Positions 53,829 to 64,000 of a stretch of DNA of 64,000 bases are shown in pieces (position 1 is the first letter of the stretch; each line of letters begins with the position of its first letter). The notes beneath the pieces are model-generated. The model ran no database searches, was not told the origin of the DNA, and saw only the letters and a list, made by a program, of their open reading frames with translations. Source of the stretch: Spongilla lacustris (lineage: Eukaryota; Porifera; Demospongiae; Spongillida; Spongillidae). A program made the translations under genes and the position numbers. The stretch is from contig OX442416.1 of the NCBI GenBank assembly GCA_949361645.1, positions 1,244,887 through 1,308,886 of the forward strand, written 5' to 3'.

Positions 53829-56327
53829 CAGTGTTGCCGCGATATATCGCGAAAGGCGATATATCGCGATTAAATGTTTATATCGCGAAAGGCGATATAT
53901 CGCGATTAATCTTTAGTCATATCGCGAAATAAACGTGTACGGATGTAAACAAAGATATACGGAAACAAAATTTAGAAACGAGCAGAGAATAAGCATACAT
54001 TTAGGTATATCAATGAAAATAATTTACTGTTACAGTAAAACCAGTTGAGTTTGAATTTTGCCTTAGAAATATACATTTGCCAATGCAGCCTTTCATGCAA
54101 GATGCCACGCCCCCCACGGGCGCAACCTTTTCTTCTTAAGGAAAATACCTAAGCAAAAATGCACACAAGTACTTGCTTGCTGGTTTAGCTATGGTAGGAA
54201 CGTATGGCTAATGATTCCTCCACCACAACAATGGATCATATTTTCTGAAATTGATTTCTGCTAAAAAAACGATTGAGTTTTTTTTGTGCCATCCAAAGCC
54301 TCCCATACGGCAGTTTTGAAGGCTTTGCGATCAACGCTCATGAAATCCTCTGTGGTAGCAAGTACATTTAGCGTAAGTACACGTATACCTCCTTCACGGC
54401 CGTTTCAATACATTGAAAAGTTGGACATTAGGCCTCCGCCCGTGATGAATATTAACTACCTGGTTACCTACTAATTATCGACCTGGCAACCACGTACGTG
54501 CGAATGGAATTCGCTTTGCTACTAGTCTTTGGTTGTAGTGATGCACATAACTAACGAACGGATGGATAGTGTAATCTCTCCTGATGAGAACAGTGCAAGT
54601 CCTGTCTTGGCAGCACTCTCCTACGCAACACTGTAATTGCGGAAGCTACCATACCCGTGTCGAATAGGGTACGAACACGAGGCTTGTTTGCACCAACTGC
54701 CACAGAGATGTGAAAATCCCTTATACTCGGTATAGTGGACAGATGGGTGTATAAATGTATAGCATGTTCTAAGATGGACGCTTTTTCTGACGGCTATACT
54801 AAAGCCCTTGAATATGGCATTTTCCAAGATGGCGGTTACAGGTTAAAATAAACGGCCGAGTGTAAAGGTCGCTTTGATGGTGGTTTTCCGGCTTCCAGTG
54901 TAGGACAAACGCTTAAAAAGTGTTGTTGCATTATGCCTTTCAGCCTTTGAACTTTGTCCTTGCATTTCATGTACATCATGCACCTAATATGTACTGGGTG
55001 GTAGACACTGTAATTTCAAATTGTCAACATGGACACTGCTTGGCCAATTTATATAGAAATCCACTGTGCACCATAGCATGCACTGCATTCTTGACTACAG
55101 ACCCATGACCTCACCAACTGCTTTACAATACATAGTCACATATGGTTGACCATTGTACAGTAGTTCCCTTCAATTACTCTTGTATTACTGTATAATTGAG
55201 ATTGGCATGTCCAAGTGAATTTTGCAAAGCATGTGGCCATCTGGCTGTGCAGCAGCATACCATCTACAAAGACCACACCTTAAAGATGCATGATCTAGAC
55301 ATATGACAGGCTCAAAATTCATCATCGATGTTTACATTCACTGACCACGTACTGTACATTTTAGCAAATACACTCTCAGCAAGCTAATAAGAAATCAAAA
55401 ATTCCAGGCAGGCTGCCAGGAATCATGGTTCTAAAGACTTATGCTGAAGCCATTGCACCATGAAAATTTTATGACCTTTATGACCAACCAGCTATTAATT
55501 GAAGGGGGGAGCCATTATGCATACAGCCATGCAAAGGAGGCCACTCAGGCCAGGTACCGTACAAGTGTACATGTACACTGGGTGCAAATACAGGTTTTAA
55601 TTGCACCCTACATGATCAGTGCTTATGGTTTCAAAGCGAAATAGAAGATTTTTTTATAAGCACAAGGTACAGACAGTTCCAGGATCGTCAAATCCTATAT
55701 ATTGCCATGCACGTAGTACTCGCGCGGATGATTTATTGATGTCAACAGTTTTGCGAAGGTAACAACTTCTCACAGAAAAAGCGTCCAGAGAGAGACTATT
55801 CACATACTGCGAGAACTACACTTGGACGCTAGCATGGTAAAAATTGGGGCTCTAGAATGTGGCAGTTGTGGCGTACTAGACGAGTGAATCGAACATAGTT
55901 TGTAAATAAAATACGATCCAAATAATGCGCAATCAATATATACGTCGATCCATAGGGGTATAAAATGCGCTGGATTTTTTTATAAGGAGGAGATACCCTG
56001 GGAAACCTCGTGTTATAGTTTTTAGATTTTTGTCACCGTCTGGATGGTAATAAAAAATCGCCAAACAAATGGCAACTTTTGTGCATGTTTTGTGCCGATA
56101 TACCGTAATGTTTACGATCATTCTCTAATTACAAACCTAATGTCCATTACGGAACGGCCGTGCCTTCGTGGTAACCATAACTATTCACCCCAACATTTAA
56201 TAACCAAGCGATAATTGATCATGAATAATTTAATATATCGCGATATTTATATCGCGATTAAATGCTCATATCGCGATATATCGCGATATAGACGATTAAG
56301 GATGAAGGTTATTTCGCGGCAACACTG
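53829..56327. mobile_element. non-autonomous hAT transposon with 8-bp TSD
   Basis: The left end starts cagtgttgccgcga at 53829. The right end is its exact reverse complement ending at 56327 (14-bp TIR). GTCAATAT is duplicated exactly at 53821-53828 and 56328-56335. An 8-bp target duplication plus CAGTG-type ends is the hAT superfamily signature. Both subterminal regions carry repeated gatatatcgcg palindromes, possible transposase-binding repeats. The 2.5-kb interior has no transposase frame, and holds two dispersed-repeat ends (54398 and 56153). The intact TSD suggests a fairly recent insertion. Confidence 0.9.
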
Positions 56328-56390
56328 GTCAATATACATGTATACATGTATATAAGCACTGCAATAACTGTTGCAGTAAGTCAGTAACAA

Positions 56391-56795
56391 CTACAAAAGT
56401 AGGCACTGTCCGGCCCACAGCTGTCTGGCCTGCGGCTGTCCGGCCCACAGCTGTCTGGCCTGCGGCTGTCCGGCCCACAGCTGTCTGGCCTGCGGCTGTC
56501 CGGCCCGCAGCTGTCTGGCCTGCGGCTGTCCGGCCCACAGCTGTCTGGCCTGCGGCTGTCCGGCCCGCAGCTGTCTGGCCTGCGGCTGTCCGGCCCACAG
56601 CTGTCTGGCCTGCGGCTGTCCGGCCCTGTATTCCATGTAGTACATAAACATCAGCACCATGACGGCTAGATCATCCACCAGTCCTACGGGGCCAAATAAT
56701 ATCTCTGGTATGAAGTCAATAGGGGATAGGCCGTACAGTACAGTGAGGACGAGGAAGAAGTAGAAGTACAGGCAGTCTCTGCAGGCATTAGGATC
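56391..56795 (-). CDS. RNF170-like E3 ligase, last exon (DUF1232) with repeat-extended C-terminus
   Basis: After a ctaaaag acceptor the exon reads DPNACRDCLYFYFFLVLTVL, then YGLSPIDFIPEILFGPVG and LVDDLAVMVLMFMYYMEYRA. This is the two-helix DUF1232 end of RNF170, an ER-membrane ubiquitin ligase that in vertebrates degrades activated IP3 receptors (compare LISPLDFVPEALFG and GFLDDF). The vertebrate protein ends a few residues later. Here the frame continues about 76 residues as GQPQARQLWA/RA repeats from a minisatellite, ending GQCLLL and a stop at 56393-56391. The RING exon should lie at higher coordinates but I could not find it. Confidence 0.75.
   Translation of the reverse strand, partial: DPNACRDCLYFYFFLVLTVLYGLSPIDFIPEILFGPVGLVDDLAVMVLMFMYYMEYRAGQPQARQLWAGQPQARQLRAGQPQARQLWAGQPQARQLRAGQPQARQLWAGQPQARQLWAGQPQARQLWAGQCLLL
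56405..56625. repeat. 30-bp (2 x 15) coding minisatellite
   Basis: Alternating ggcctgcggctgtcc and ggcccacagctgtct units, about seven doublets. It is in frame with the RNF170-like exon on the minus strand. Confidence 0.95.
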
Positions 56796-58687
56796 CTTTT
56801 AGGATGAAAGAAAGAACTTCAGATAAAGCACACCCTGTGGACATTGCCACACACCCTTGATAATAATGTCTTTAAAAAAATTAAAACGAAATTTTCCCAC
56901 CCTCCAGACTAGCTGTACATTGACTGTACTTTAAGCCAAAACCTTAAAAGCCAAATTACGACTAATGTGAAGCGGATGGTAAGTTGAAAATCCGCAATGA
57001 TATTTCGTTGCATAAGAACTTTTATGCTTGTGTAATTATTGATACGGACTCATAAGTATATACATGTACATTTTGAGAGCTGTGCCATTTGTGGTTGTGT
57101 GCAGTCATCTCCCCTCATCTTAGATAATAGAGGGTTTTGAAACATTGATTTTTAAGGGATTTGATACCATTACTTAACTCTTGGAATGTGCATGCACACA
57201 ATAATTATGTGTGCCACTCCATTCATGATTCGTAAAGTTCATAGCTTCATGCAAGATGCTGTACTGTACTATAAGTGTAACCTCATAAACCCATGTTTGA
57301 ATGGCTAAGCCTTTTCAAACTCTAAAAATGTTCATTAGTCAAATCATTCTCTAACACATCACTTGCACCCTGCATGACCTCCTAGAACAGGAATTTACAA
57401 CCCACACACACTAGTGATGCGCATCATGTTTAAACTACTATAGTCCACCTCCCCCCTCCTTAAATTCACCTCATAAAAGGATGTGTTGTGTTGGTGCCAG
57501 GTCAAGTTACGCCTATACACGTATAATGATAGCATTTTTGTAGACAACAGAGATTGCATATCGCTGCAAATCAGTCAGGGGTAGTTCAATCCCTATACAA
57601 TCAGCATGGGCGAGTGACAATGCACTTGTACAAAACCTATTCAGATATCAGATTACAGTATTACTGAGTGGAGACCAGTCTTGAATACTATTGGCTGTAA
57701 CTGCCCACTATAGCTACATCCCTCAGGTTACACACTACAAGTTTGCACATTTGTGTTGGGGGAAGAAGTGACATGTTTGTTTAATTCATGCTATAGTTTT
57801 GACCAGTTTTATCGTGATCAATATATGCACATGATTACAATGTAGATCTGGCACCCAAATGGATTTAAAAACAAAGGAAGAGTCATATATATGTTTGGGT
57901 TTGCATGCATGCGAAAGTTTTTTTGTTTGTGCACACGTCCCTTCAATATCCATGGTTCAAGTGACATAACAAGGGGGAGGGGGAGCGTAGCGGCAAGAAG
58001 CATAATGAGGTTAGATTGAAAAACGAAGAAAGCATTAGCCGAAATTAATTATGTTGAATCATATATATACATTATTGAATTTTTGTTCTTGATGTAACCG
58101 GATGCAATTCTACTGATTGAAATCGGTATATCAAAGACCTACTCTTTAATCTATGAGTATATGTACCCTTACCAATTAAAGTCCATTTAGCGATTCAACA
58201 TGGTTTTGCCTAGCTAGCTTAGAGATTGGGACCATAGGTACATTCACAGTAACACTCACTCTCAGAAGTAACCAATAGCTGCTTACTTGGGCCATGTCAT
58301 AAACGTCCACTGAGTAAATTGGTAGTGTCCGAAAATGACGTAATTATAATGAGGGAACGATGCGCCGGACGCGTGCCCCAGCCGACACTTTTGACACAAA
58401 GAGTAGCACAATTTTTGACAAGTGAATAGATCATTCCTAACAACAACTTATCATGCAGTACATATTAACCAGCGCATGGACAACAGTTTCCTATAGAGAC
58501 CATTTATAATCATTTATTAACATCATAAAGGGTCTGGGGACTCCACGTACAACATCGGTGTGGCGAGACATTATTTTATATAATCATGCGCTGACAACAA
58601 GAAAAATGGCGTCTTCTCAGAATCAATAAATGGGCGGGCAAAGAAACAAAACATAAACATTAGTCATCCTTTCCCATTACTACAGCA

Positions 58688-58849
58688 ATGCTAGGATTTG
58701 TGCTGGTCGTGGTGATATTTTTCGGTGTTTGCAGCATGCTTCAAACGTGCTGTCAAAACCCTCTACATCTAGATTCTACTGGACGCTCATCCATTAAGAG
58801 CAGTTTAACTTGCCTTTGTCGACTTCAACAAACCAGAGCACGTCTCTAA
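58688..58849 (+). CDS. small ORF with signal-peptide-like start, 53 aa
   Basis: MLGFVLVVVIFFGVCSMLQT is a strong hydrophobic leader, followed by CCQNPLHLD, a Ser-rich stretch, TCLCRLQQTR and a stop. Six Cys in all would suit a small secreted or membrane-anchored peptide. It could instead be a first exon. No homologue is recognised. Confidence 0.25.
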   Translation: MLGFVLVVVIFFGVCSMLQTCCQNPLHLDSTGRSSIKSSLTCLCRLQQTRARL

Positions 58850-59149
58850 TGCACACGCCGCGCTATATATCAAGAAACGCTAATTGATTGCTATTATAAT
58901 TTGCGTAATAGTTGGAATAATTAAATCCATTAAAAAAAAAAAAAAAACTATTGTTTTAATATTATTTTATTATATACCAGGTAGGTACATGCAAGATCGT
59001 GTCATCGATCTTCTGTCAGTGATATTATGTCGTGATCGAGAGTTACGGCAGTAACTCTCATATAGGATTTGTGCCGTATCATGAATATCGTTAAAAAACG
59101 CGTCCCGCGTATAACTCACGAACCGAGAAACGGATAGTGTAGTGTGTAA

Positions 59150-59282
59150 GAAAGGGAACAAGGGATTCAGTGGAGATACAATGATTATTCCTATATTTAG
59201 CATTGTATAAAACGCCATTACAATTATGTTGCTAAATATAGGAATAATCATTGTATCTCCACTGAATCCCTTGTTCCCTTTC
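59150..59282. repeat. 51-bp perfect inverted repeat (long hairpin)
   Basis: 59150-59200 and 59232-59282 are exact reverse complements with a 31-base spacer. A smaller hairpin (gagagttac/gtaactctc) lies at 59037-59058. This is a MITE or foldback element. Confidence 0.9.
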
Positions 59283-59504
59283 TTTTTACACCACCATTGC
59301 CTTCAAAGTATTATGAACCATTTTTTTTTTCCCCACAATACATGTAACAGCTATTAGAATTTTAATCATTGCATACCTGTAATCCGATTGGTATAGGCCC
59401 AAATTCCGGCGCTTGGTATACCAAACGAAATTTTGGCGAAAGTAGTATCTCATTTATTACGTCATGGCCCGCGAAACTATGGTTACAGTAACCATACCAG
59501 GTAA

Positions 59505-59510
59505 TTTATT
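59505..59510 (-). promoter_or_regulatory. candidate polyadenylation signal of the CD225 gene
   Basis: AATAAA on the minus strand, about 250 bases beyond the stop at 59760. Confidence 0.4.
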
Positions 59511-59759
59511 TTTCGGCACTCGTGCAGTTAATTTCCCTATCCCACTTCTTGTTTTTTCGTGTATATAAGATTACACGATACATTGAGATAAGCGCCAGTA
59601 CGTGTGGGGCTCAGGCCTACAACGCAGCAAGTTTTACTCAATAGACGTGCTATACTATCCTTACGCTGTACCCCCAATACATTAGAGGGGAGGAGTACTA
59701 AGCCTCATGCAGCTCAATAGCTATTACAAATTATCAACGTGCTTCATACATGAATCATT

Positions 59760-61194
59760 TCAGCAAGAGTATCCAAATACACTAAAAGATATACCATAAT
59801 GGCTGTCATAATAAATATAGGAGTAGGAGTGGCAGTTGCTGACAACCACTGCAGCTAGTATGATGATCCAAGTAGATATGCCAGCCACAACAGCAACAAC
59901 AATGAGAAGTAGAGAGGTCCTTCCTTTGCGTTCAGCATTTTCAAGATTGTGATCTTTCTGAGCCTATATAAATGTATAACATGCGAACATTCATATGTCT
60001 AATTACCTTAGAGCCTCTTAAATTATTGTAATTAGCGAAGTGGAATTTTAAAAAATCTCCACATTTTTTATGCAATGGATCATGACATACATGTCTTGTT
60101 ATGGGCCTGTGTAACATTTTGCAGATGTATGCCAATTCTAATTACAATAAAAGGCTCAGGTTTGATCAACCTACATGTACATGAGCTGGCTTACGTGGTT
60201 GCTCTTTGGGGATATAGTGAAATTGAGACGTGTGGTATTGTTCAAGCGTTTCAAACAATCAGCCCCCAGATCCCAATTATGACATTGCAAAGAATACACT
60301 TAGGCTTTGCTGGACCTTATCACATGTTGTTTGTGATAGACACTCTAAGTGGCCCAAGTGTGTTTGAGATCAGCTGATGTTAACATGAACAATTTAAACT
60401 GTACGTAATTTCGGCCTCAGTCGGTTACATTTAGCAGTTTAGCCATGCACATACTTGTCAAAACAAGCCTCTAGTAACTTACAGACAGTGAAAAATAAAT
60501 AGCAGCTAGGGATAGAACCACACCTAGCCAGCCAGCACAGAGACAGCAGAGGACAGTAACAATAACGGCAATGGTGAAGTGGAAGTCTTTGGATGGATGG
60601 TGGATTAGAGGCGTTGCAGCAGTAGGCTGCTGAGTGACCTGTTGAGATCATTCATTATAAATCATGAAGATAATTATACTGTACGAGAATATGCATCATA
60701 TAACACACCGTAGGATTGGACTTTCTGTGGTCTGCCGGACCTGAACAAAATGATGCAAATAACGTTTATGTGCCATGCGACCTGTCTCAATATCAAATAT
60801 CCACACCCAATTGAAAACATTAGATTTTTTTTTAAAATCAAACCGCGTGGCATGTTGCTCCAAAGCAAATCGTCACAGTAGGGATCCGCTTATCGGGCAC
60901 TCGGTTATCGATGTTAGTGGTTCCATTAGCAACCAACTTTTACACTTGTCAATGTGTAGTTTTTGAATCTAATCAGCTAGCTCATTAATCTGCAAGCTGA
61001 TTACCCATTGGCTACTAATTGAACCATCAATTCGCTTGAACGTCGATAACAAAGCGCTCCGATAAGCGGATCCTTATGTTACGTACTGTGAGTAACTACC
61101 TACCGAGTCCGGTTACATGTAAATTCGGCCCTGGGGGGTAGGGGGGTTTACTACACAAGCACTCACCAGCTGCAGTTCCATAATAGCCGTCCAT
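59760..61194 (-). CDS. CD225/dispanin (IFITM-superfamily) membrane protein, complete
   Basis: Four exons: 61194-61167, 60740-60709, 60638-60483, 59963-59760. Phases close and give 139 residues. It starts MDGYYGTAAG, with ATGG context and a gtgagt donor. A short hydrophilic N-terminus follows (PADHRKSNPT, VTQQPTAATP). The first hydrophobic segment contains VLCCLCAGWLGVVLSLAAIY. A loop with AQKDHNLENAERKGRT leads to a second helix, LLLIVVAVVAGISTWIIILA, and a Tyr-rich tail. The double Cys at the membrane entry, the G-x3-S-x2-A spacing and the loop Ala/Arg pattern are those of the CD225 domain. Members sit in plasma or endosomal membranes; vertebrate IFITMs are antiviral, but many paralogues are not, so the function here is unknown. 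Confidence 0.75.
60874..61090. mobile_element. MITE-like element in CD225 intron 1
   Basis: The ends cacagta...ggatccgcttatcgg and the reverse complement ccgataagcggatcc...tactgtg bound 217 bp. Internal cggttatcga/cgtcgataac are also inverted. No clear TSD, so the superfamily (perhaps pogo/Tigger-like from the ends) is uncertain. Confidence 0.65.
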
Positions 61195-61889
61195 GACAGT
61201 CCTTAGCAGAGTTGCTGCAACAGTAACCGTGCACACGACACCTGCGCACGCACATCTAACAGCTTGACACGTGGCCACTTGACCTCAGTTGCATCGGCAT
61301 ACCAGCATATCAACACCCATCAACACAAGACCTCCGCTGACATTACATGAGCATACCTGCATATTAACTAAGAAAATTTCAACAACTTCAGTTAGTGCGT
61401 GTGAGAAAAGCAGAGTGGGAAAGGGTAAGAGGGAATACAGTTTTCTCATAACGTATAGGGAACTACTGACTACTAATAGTGGGATGGCTACTACCCCTAC
61501 TTACAAGAATATGGGTCAGTAAAAGTTCATACTGGTGGTTGACTGAAATTTGACACATATTCAATTCAGTTGCCAGCAACACTGAAGTCGCCCCTGATTG
61601 GATCTGTTGTGTGGATATTGTATATGGGTGCAGTTTGTGGGTGTGTTATTTATATTGGTGTGTTTCAGGGGTTGTATGGGTGTGTGCATTGTGTGGGTGT
61701 GCAAAGTGTGTACAGAGTGTATTGCATGTACAAAATATTGTTATGGTGTGTTGTTATCTAGTGTATTATTGATATGTGTGGGTGATAAGCTAGTACATTA
61801 ATAATTATCATAACATGGAGTGCTGTCCATGTGGTGTGCACAAGCTGGCCATGCATGGCGCACACAACTTTAGGTAAGATTTTGTTGGA

Positions 61890-62045
61890 CGTGGCTCTTG
61901 CGCACACACCCCTGCTAGCTAAGGCGATAACCACAAGCCCCCGCCCACCAATGCTGATAGGGAATTACTAGAGCCAGCCCCATTAAACGGTCATCTTATA
62001 CATGTATGTGTGAATACATGTATAAGGTACTGTTTAGGGAGCTTA
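61890..62045. repeat. dispersed repeat, second copy at 33941-34050
   Basis: Longer than the gene A copy. It contains a 32-base hairpin (61995-62026, cttatacatgtat/atacatgtataag) and ends tactgtttagggagctta. Confidence 0.75.
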
Positions 62046-62439
62046 CTGTAGAGTGGGTGGTTATTTAAAAGCAGCAAATTGTATTTAATTAACTGCTCAG
62101 TCCTGTTTAGAAGTTATTCAAAATTGAAATCATGATTTTCGCAATGTGCTTGATTTAGGGGCCATTGTATTTTGATTTGAATTTATTAATAAATTCGGCC
62201 AGGTTACGTAAATTATTGCAATAATCATTTTTAATTTTAAAAGAGTGAATTTTTAAAATAATAACAAAGGTGGAGGGGATGTCGCGCTGCGCCACAACTA
62301 GTGCTTGAGGGATGCCTTTTCACAGTTCCGCCATCGAGCGCGTTTAGGGGGACAGCTTGAAGTACATGTAGGTTGTGGCTTAGAGGCAGACTAAAGAGTC
62401 GGCATAAGCTGTCCTACGGTGGCCCGGTAGGTCGCGGAA

Positions 62440-62715
62440 CAAAGCAGTTGACATAGAGCATTGTGCAGTCGACATAGAGCATTGTGCAGTCGACATAGAG
62501 CATTGTGCGCTCGACATAGAGCATTGTGCGCTCGACATAGAGCAGTTGACATAGAGCAGTTGACATAGAGCAGTCGACATAGAGCAGTCGACATAGAGCA
62601 GTTGACATAGAGCAGTCGACATAGAGCAGTCGACATAGAGCAGTTGACATAGAGCAGTCGACACAGAAACGTCGACACAGAAACGTCGACACAGAAACGT
62701 CGACACAGAAACGTC
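62440..62715. repeat. 15-19-bp minisatellite (gtcgacatagagca)
   Basis: About twenty units with SalI-like gtcgac cores; variants gtcgacacagaaac follow at the right end. Minus-strand frames here are repeat artefacts. Confidence 0.95.
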
Positions 62716-62944
62716 GAACTATGGGCGTGGCCCAGCGGAAGTACTATTTAGGCGTGGCCCTTAGGAAGCGGATAAATTAGTGCGTGGCCATCGGAAGTCG
62801 ACACCGCCTACGGAAGTATAGTTGGTTTAATAGGCTGGCGATAATGGCGATCCATCGTGACGATGTGGAAGTTGAGAGTAAGGCTTATACCACACATCGG
62901 GCCAACCATGCACTACGCAAATCTGCCATTTTCATTCTCTAGGG

Positions 62945-63120
62945 ATCATAGTGCGATACTGGAGGCAGCGCAAACCTATTGCCGTTATATTGGCGTACTT
63001 GCGCTGGGTGTACTCCGTGTCTTGCGGATATACGTGGCTGAAGGCAAAAATTAGCAGCCTCGGATTGAAACGACGAGGTGCTATTGAAACCAACCTTCTT
63101 CTTTTGCAACAAGCCATTAA
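62945..63120 (+). pseudogene. integrase-core-family HTH fragment (tentative)
   Basis: The frame reads IVRYWRQRKPIAVILAYLRW, then YTWLKAKISSLGLKRRGAIE and LLLLQQAIK, closing on AAG|gtaaca. The pattern (paired helices, LK..L..LGL.RR) resembles the N-terminal helix-turn-helix region of domesticated integrase-core genes in invertebrates. No DDE core follows. Short and uncertain. Confidence 0.3.
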
Positions 63121-63300
63121 GGTAACAACAGCACATATTTTGGTTAGTTCTCTAACAAAATGTTGACTTAAATAACGTGTAGGTGGAATTAACAACGTCA
63201 AACTGCCTATTAGGCTATAGGGCTATGTGGCGATTGCTCCAAACCAAGTATGGTTACACCGTGAAAAGGTAAAAATGTTACACTAATCCTATCTGTTGAG

Positions 63301-63514
63301 CACTGGTGGAGCCAGTATTTTTTTTATTGGGTGGCCCAACTTTTGGCCGATTCAACCAATAAGGGAGAGGGGGTATGGGGGGGGGGGGGGGGGACCAGGG
63401 GGGGGCCAACTGCAGATGTCACTGTACAAGCTCAAATCACAGGGGGGACCAAGCCCTCTCCAGCCCCCCCCCCCCCCCCCCCCCCCCCCCCCCACCCCCC
63501 TTGCTCCGCCACTG
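63301..63514. mobile_element. 214-bp hAT MITE with 8-bp TSD
   Basis: TIRs are cactggtggagc at the left and gctccgccactg at the right. CTGTTGAG is duplicated exactly at 63293-63300 and 63515-63522. The interior has poly-G (about 63380-63392) and poly-C (about 63466-63498) runs. It is inserted 27 bases upstream of the acceptor of the kinase exon. Confidence 0.85.
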
Positions 63515-63548
63515 CTGTTGAGACGGCTTGTGTATACTTCCATTTTAG

Positions 63549-63812
63549 AAGCACCGTCATGATGCTACTTATATATATGCTTTTGGGTGCGTGATGGTGG
63601 AGCTGTTGACAGGAAGGAGAGTATGGGAAGACCTAAACAACATGCAGATAACTGCCAAGATTTTAGGCACATCCTCTCACCCAGCGGAGTCTCCATCTTG
63701 TGAAGCTGTACCTGATGAATTTAAAGATATATGCTGTCAATGCACAAACATAGATCCTAAGTCAAGACCAAGTGCAATGTCACTTCTCAAGTTTTTTGAT
63801 TCAATTCTATAA
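63549..63812 (+). CDS. protein kinase, last exon (C-lobe end)
   Basis: After a tccattttag acceptor the exon reads HDATYIYAFGCVMVELLTGR, a subdomain IX pattern (usual D-V-Y-A-F-G, Asp replaced here). Then come IDPKSRPSAMSLLKFF (subdomain XI, with the invariant Arg) and a stop at 63812. In between lies DEFKDICCQCTN. It fits TKL/Tyr-like kinases, whose domain ends the protein. Earlier exons are not identified; they may lie further upstream or be lost. Confidence 0.75.
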   Translation, partial: KHRHDATYIYAFGCVMVELLTGRRVWEDLNNMQITAKILGTSSHPAESPSCEAVPDEFKDICCQCTNIDPKSRPSAMSLLKFFDSIL

Positions 63813-63966
63813 CAGCCATCAAGTGATCCAGCAAAGTGAACTCATGTATTGTTGGCTAAAGTGTTTGTAAAATGCTGTGCAGTGTCTAGCTTACTTCATA
63901 TAGGTTTTCATGAAAATGTATCATGAACAACATGAAATTATATAACATAACTTACAACATATGACA

Positions 63967-63972
63967 AATAAA
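63967..63972 (+). promoter_or_regulatory. polyadenylation signal AATAAA
   Basis: About 155 bases after the kinase stop codon, on the same strand. Confidence 0.6.
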
Positions 63973-64000
63973 GATACACAAATTTGCTATTGTTGGCAGT

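Larger units (their letters stand above)
56800..59750. other. mostly empty; expected to hold RNF170-like introns
   Basis: Apart from a small ORF (58688-58849) and a hairpin (59150-59282) I see no clear exon. A minus-strand stretch near 58320-58290 (VDVYDMAQ before a gtaagc) is a weak exon candidate. Confidence 0.35.

Noticed and set aside
62380..62706. Three minus-strand frames rich in Cys/Leu/Tyr
   Set aside because: Frame-shifted readings of the gtcgacatagagca minisatellite.

Overview
The window is a piece of animal nuclear genome, most likely from an early-branching metazoan such as a demosponge. The reasons are GT-AG introns, intron-rich genes, semaphorin and CD225/dispanin family genes, decayed Ty3/gypsy, LINE and hAT elements, a 200-N scaffold gap, and very heavy micro/minisatellite load. 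The species is an inference from gene style; nothing in the sequence proves it. I see no operons, CRISPR arrays, tRNA or rRNA genes.

The core is a divergent pair of semaphorin-type genes. Gene B (minus strand, 21229 to 14083, 18 exons, 730 codons) encodes signal peptide, Sema domain, PSI domain, Ser/Thr-rich repeat stalk, transmembrane helix and Cys/Arg-rich tail. Gene A (plus strand, 26888 to 49079, 27 exons, about 1543 codons) has the same Sema-PSI head. It then carries a Cys-containing linker, about six or seven fibronectin-III-like modules, a transmembrane helix and a nine-residue tail. I built both models exon by exon. The phases close, the two genes share nearly all intron positions, and both totals are multiples of three, except for one extra C in exon 6 of gene A. 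A third partial copy (9371-9936, minus) duplicates only the last three exons of gene B.

Left flank (1-13 kb): a SAP-type ORF remnant split by a hairpin insert, a decayed two-exon RAG1-N-terminus/RING-like gene (5581-6459), dispersed palindromic repeats, a Ty3/gypsy pol tail (11637-12494) and two orphan coding-like exons. Between the semaphorin genes (21.3-26.9 kb): a LINE C-terminal remnant, a giant GGA-rich tract and poorly understood minus-strand exon candidates.

Inside gene A almost every long intron is filled by its own tandem repeat with its own unit, and ACATGTAC-type palindromes are scattered throughout. Right flank (49-64 kb): a second RAG1-N/RING-like gene (50637 to about 52010) lying between two arms of an inverted repeat; a 2.5-kb non-autonomous hAT transposon with perfect 8-bp target duplications; the last exon of an RNF170-like ubiquitin ligase whose C-terminus has been extended by an in-frame minisatellite; a complete four-exon CD225/dispanin gene; a second, short hAT MITE; and the last exon of a protein kinase with its polyadenylation signal.
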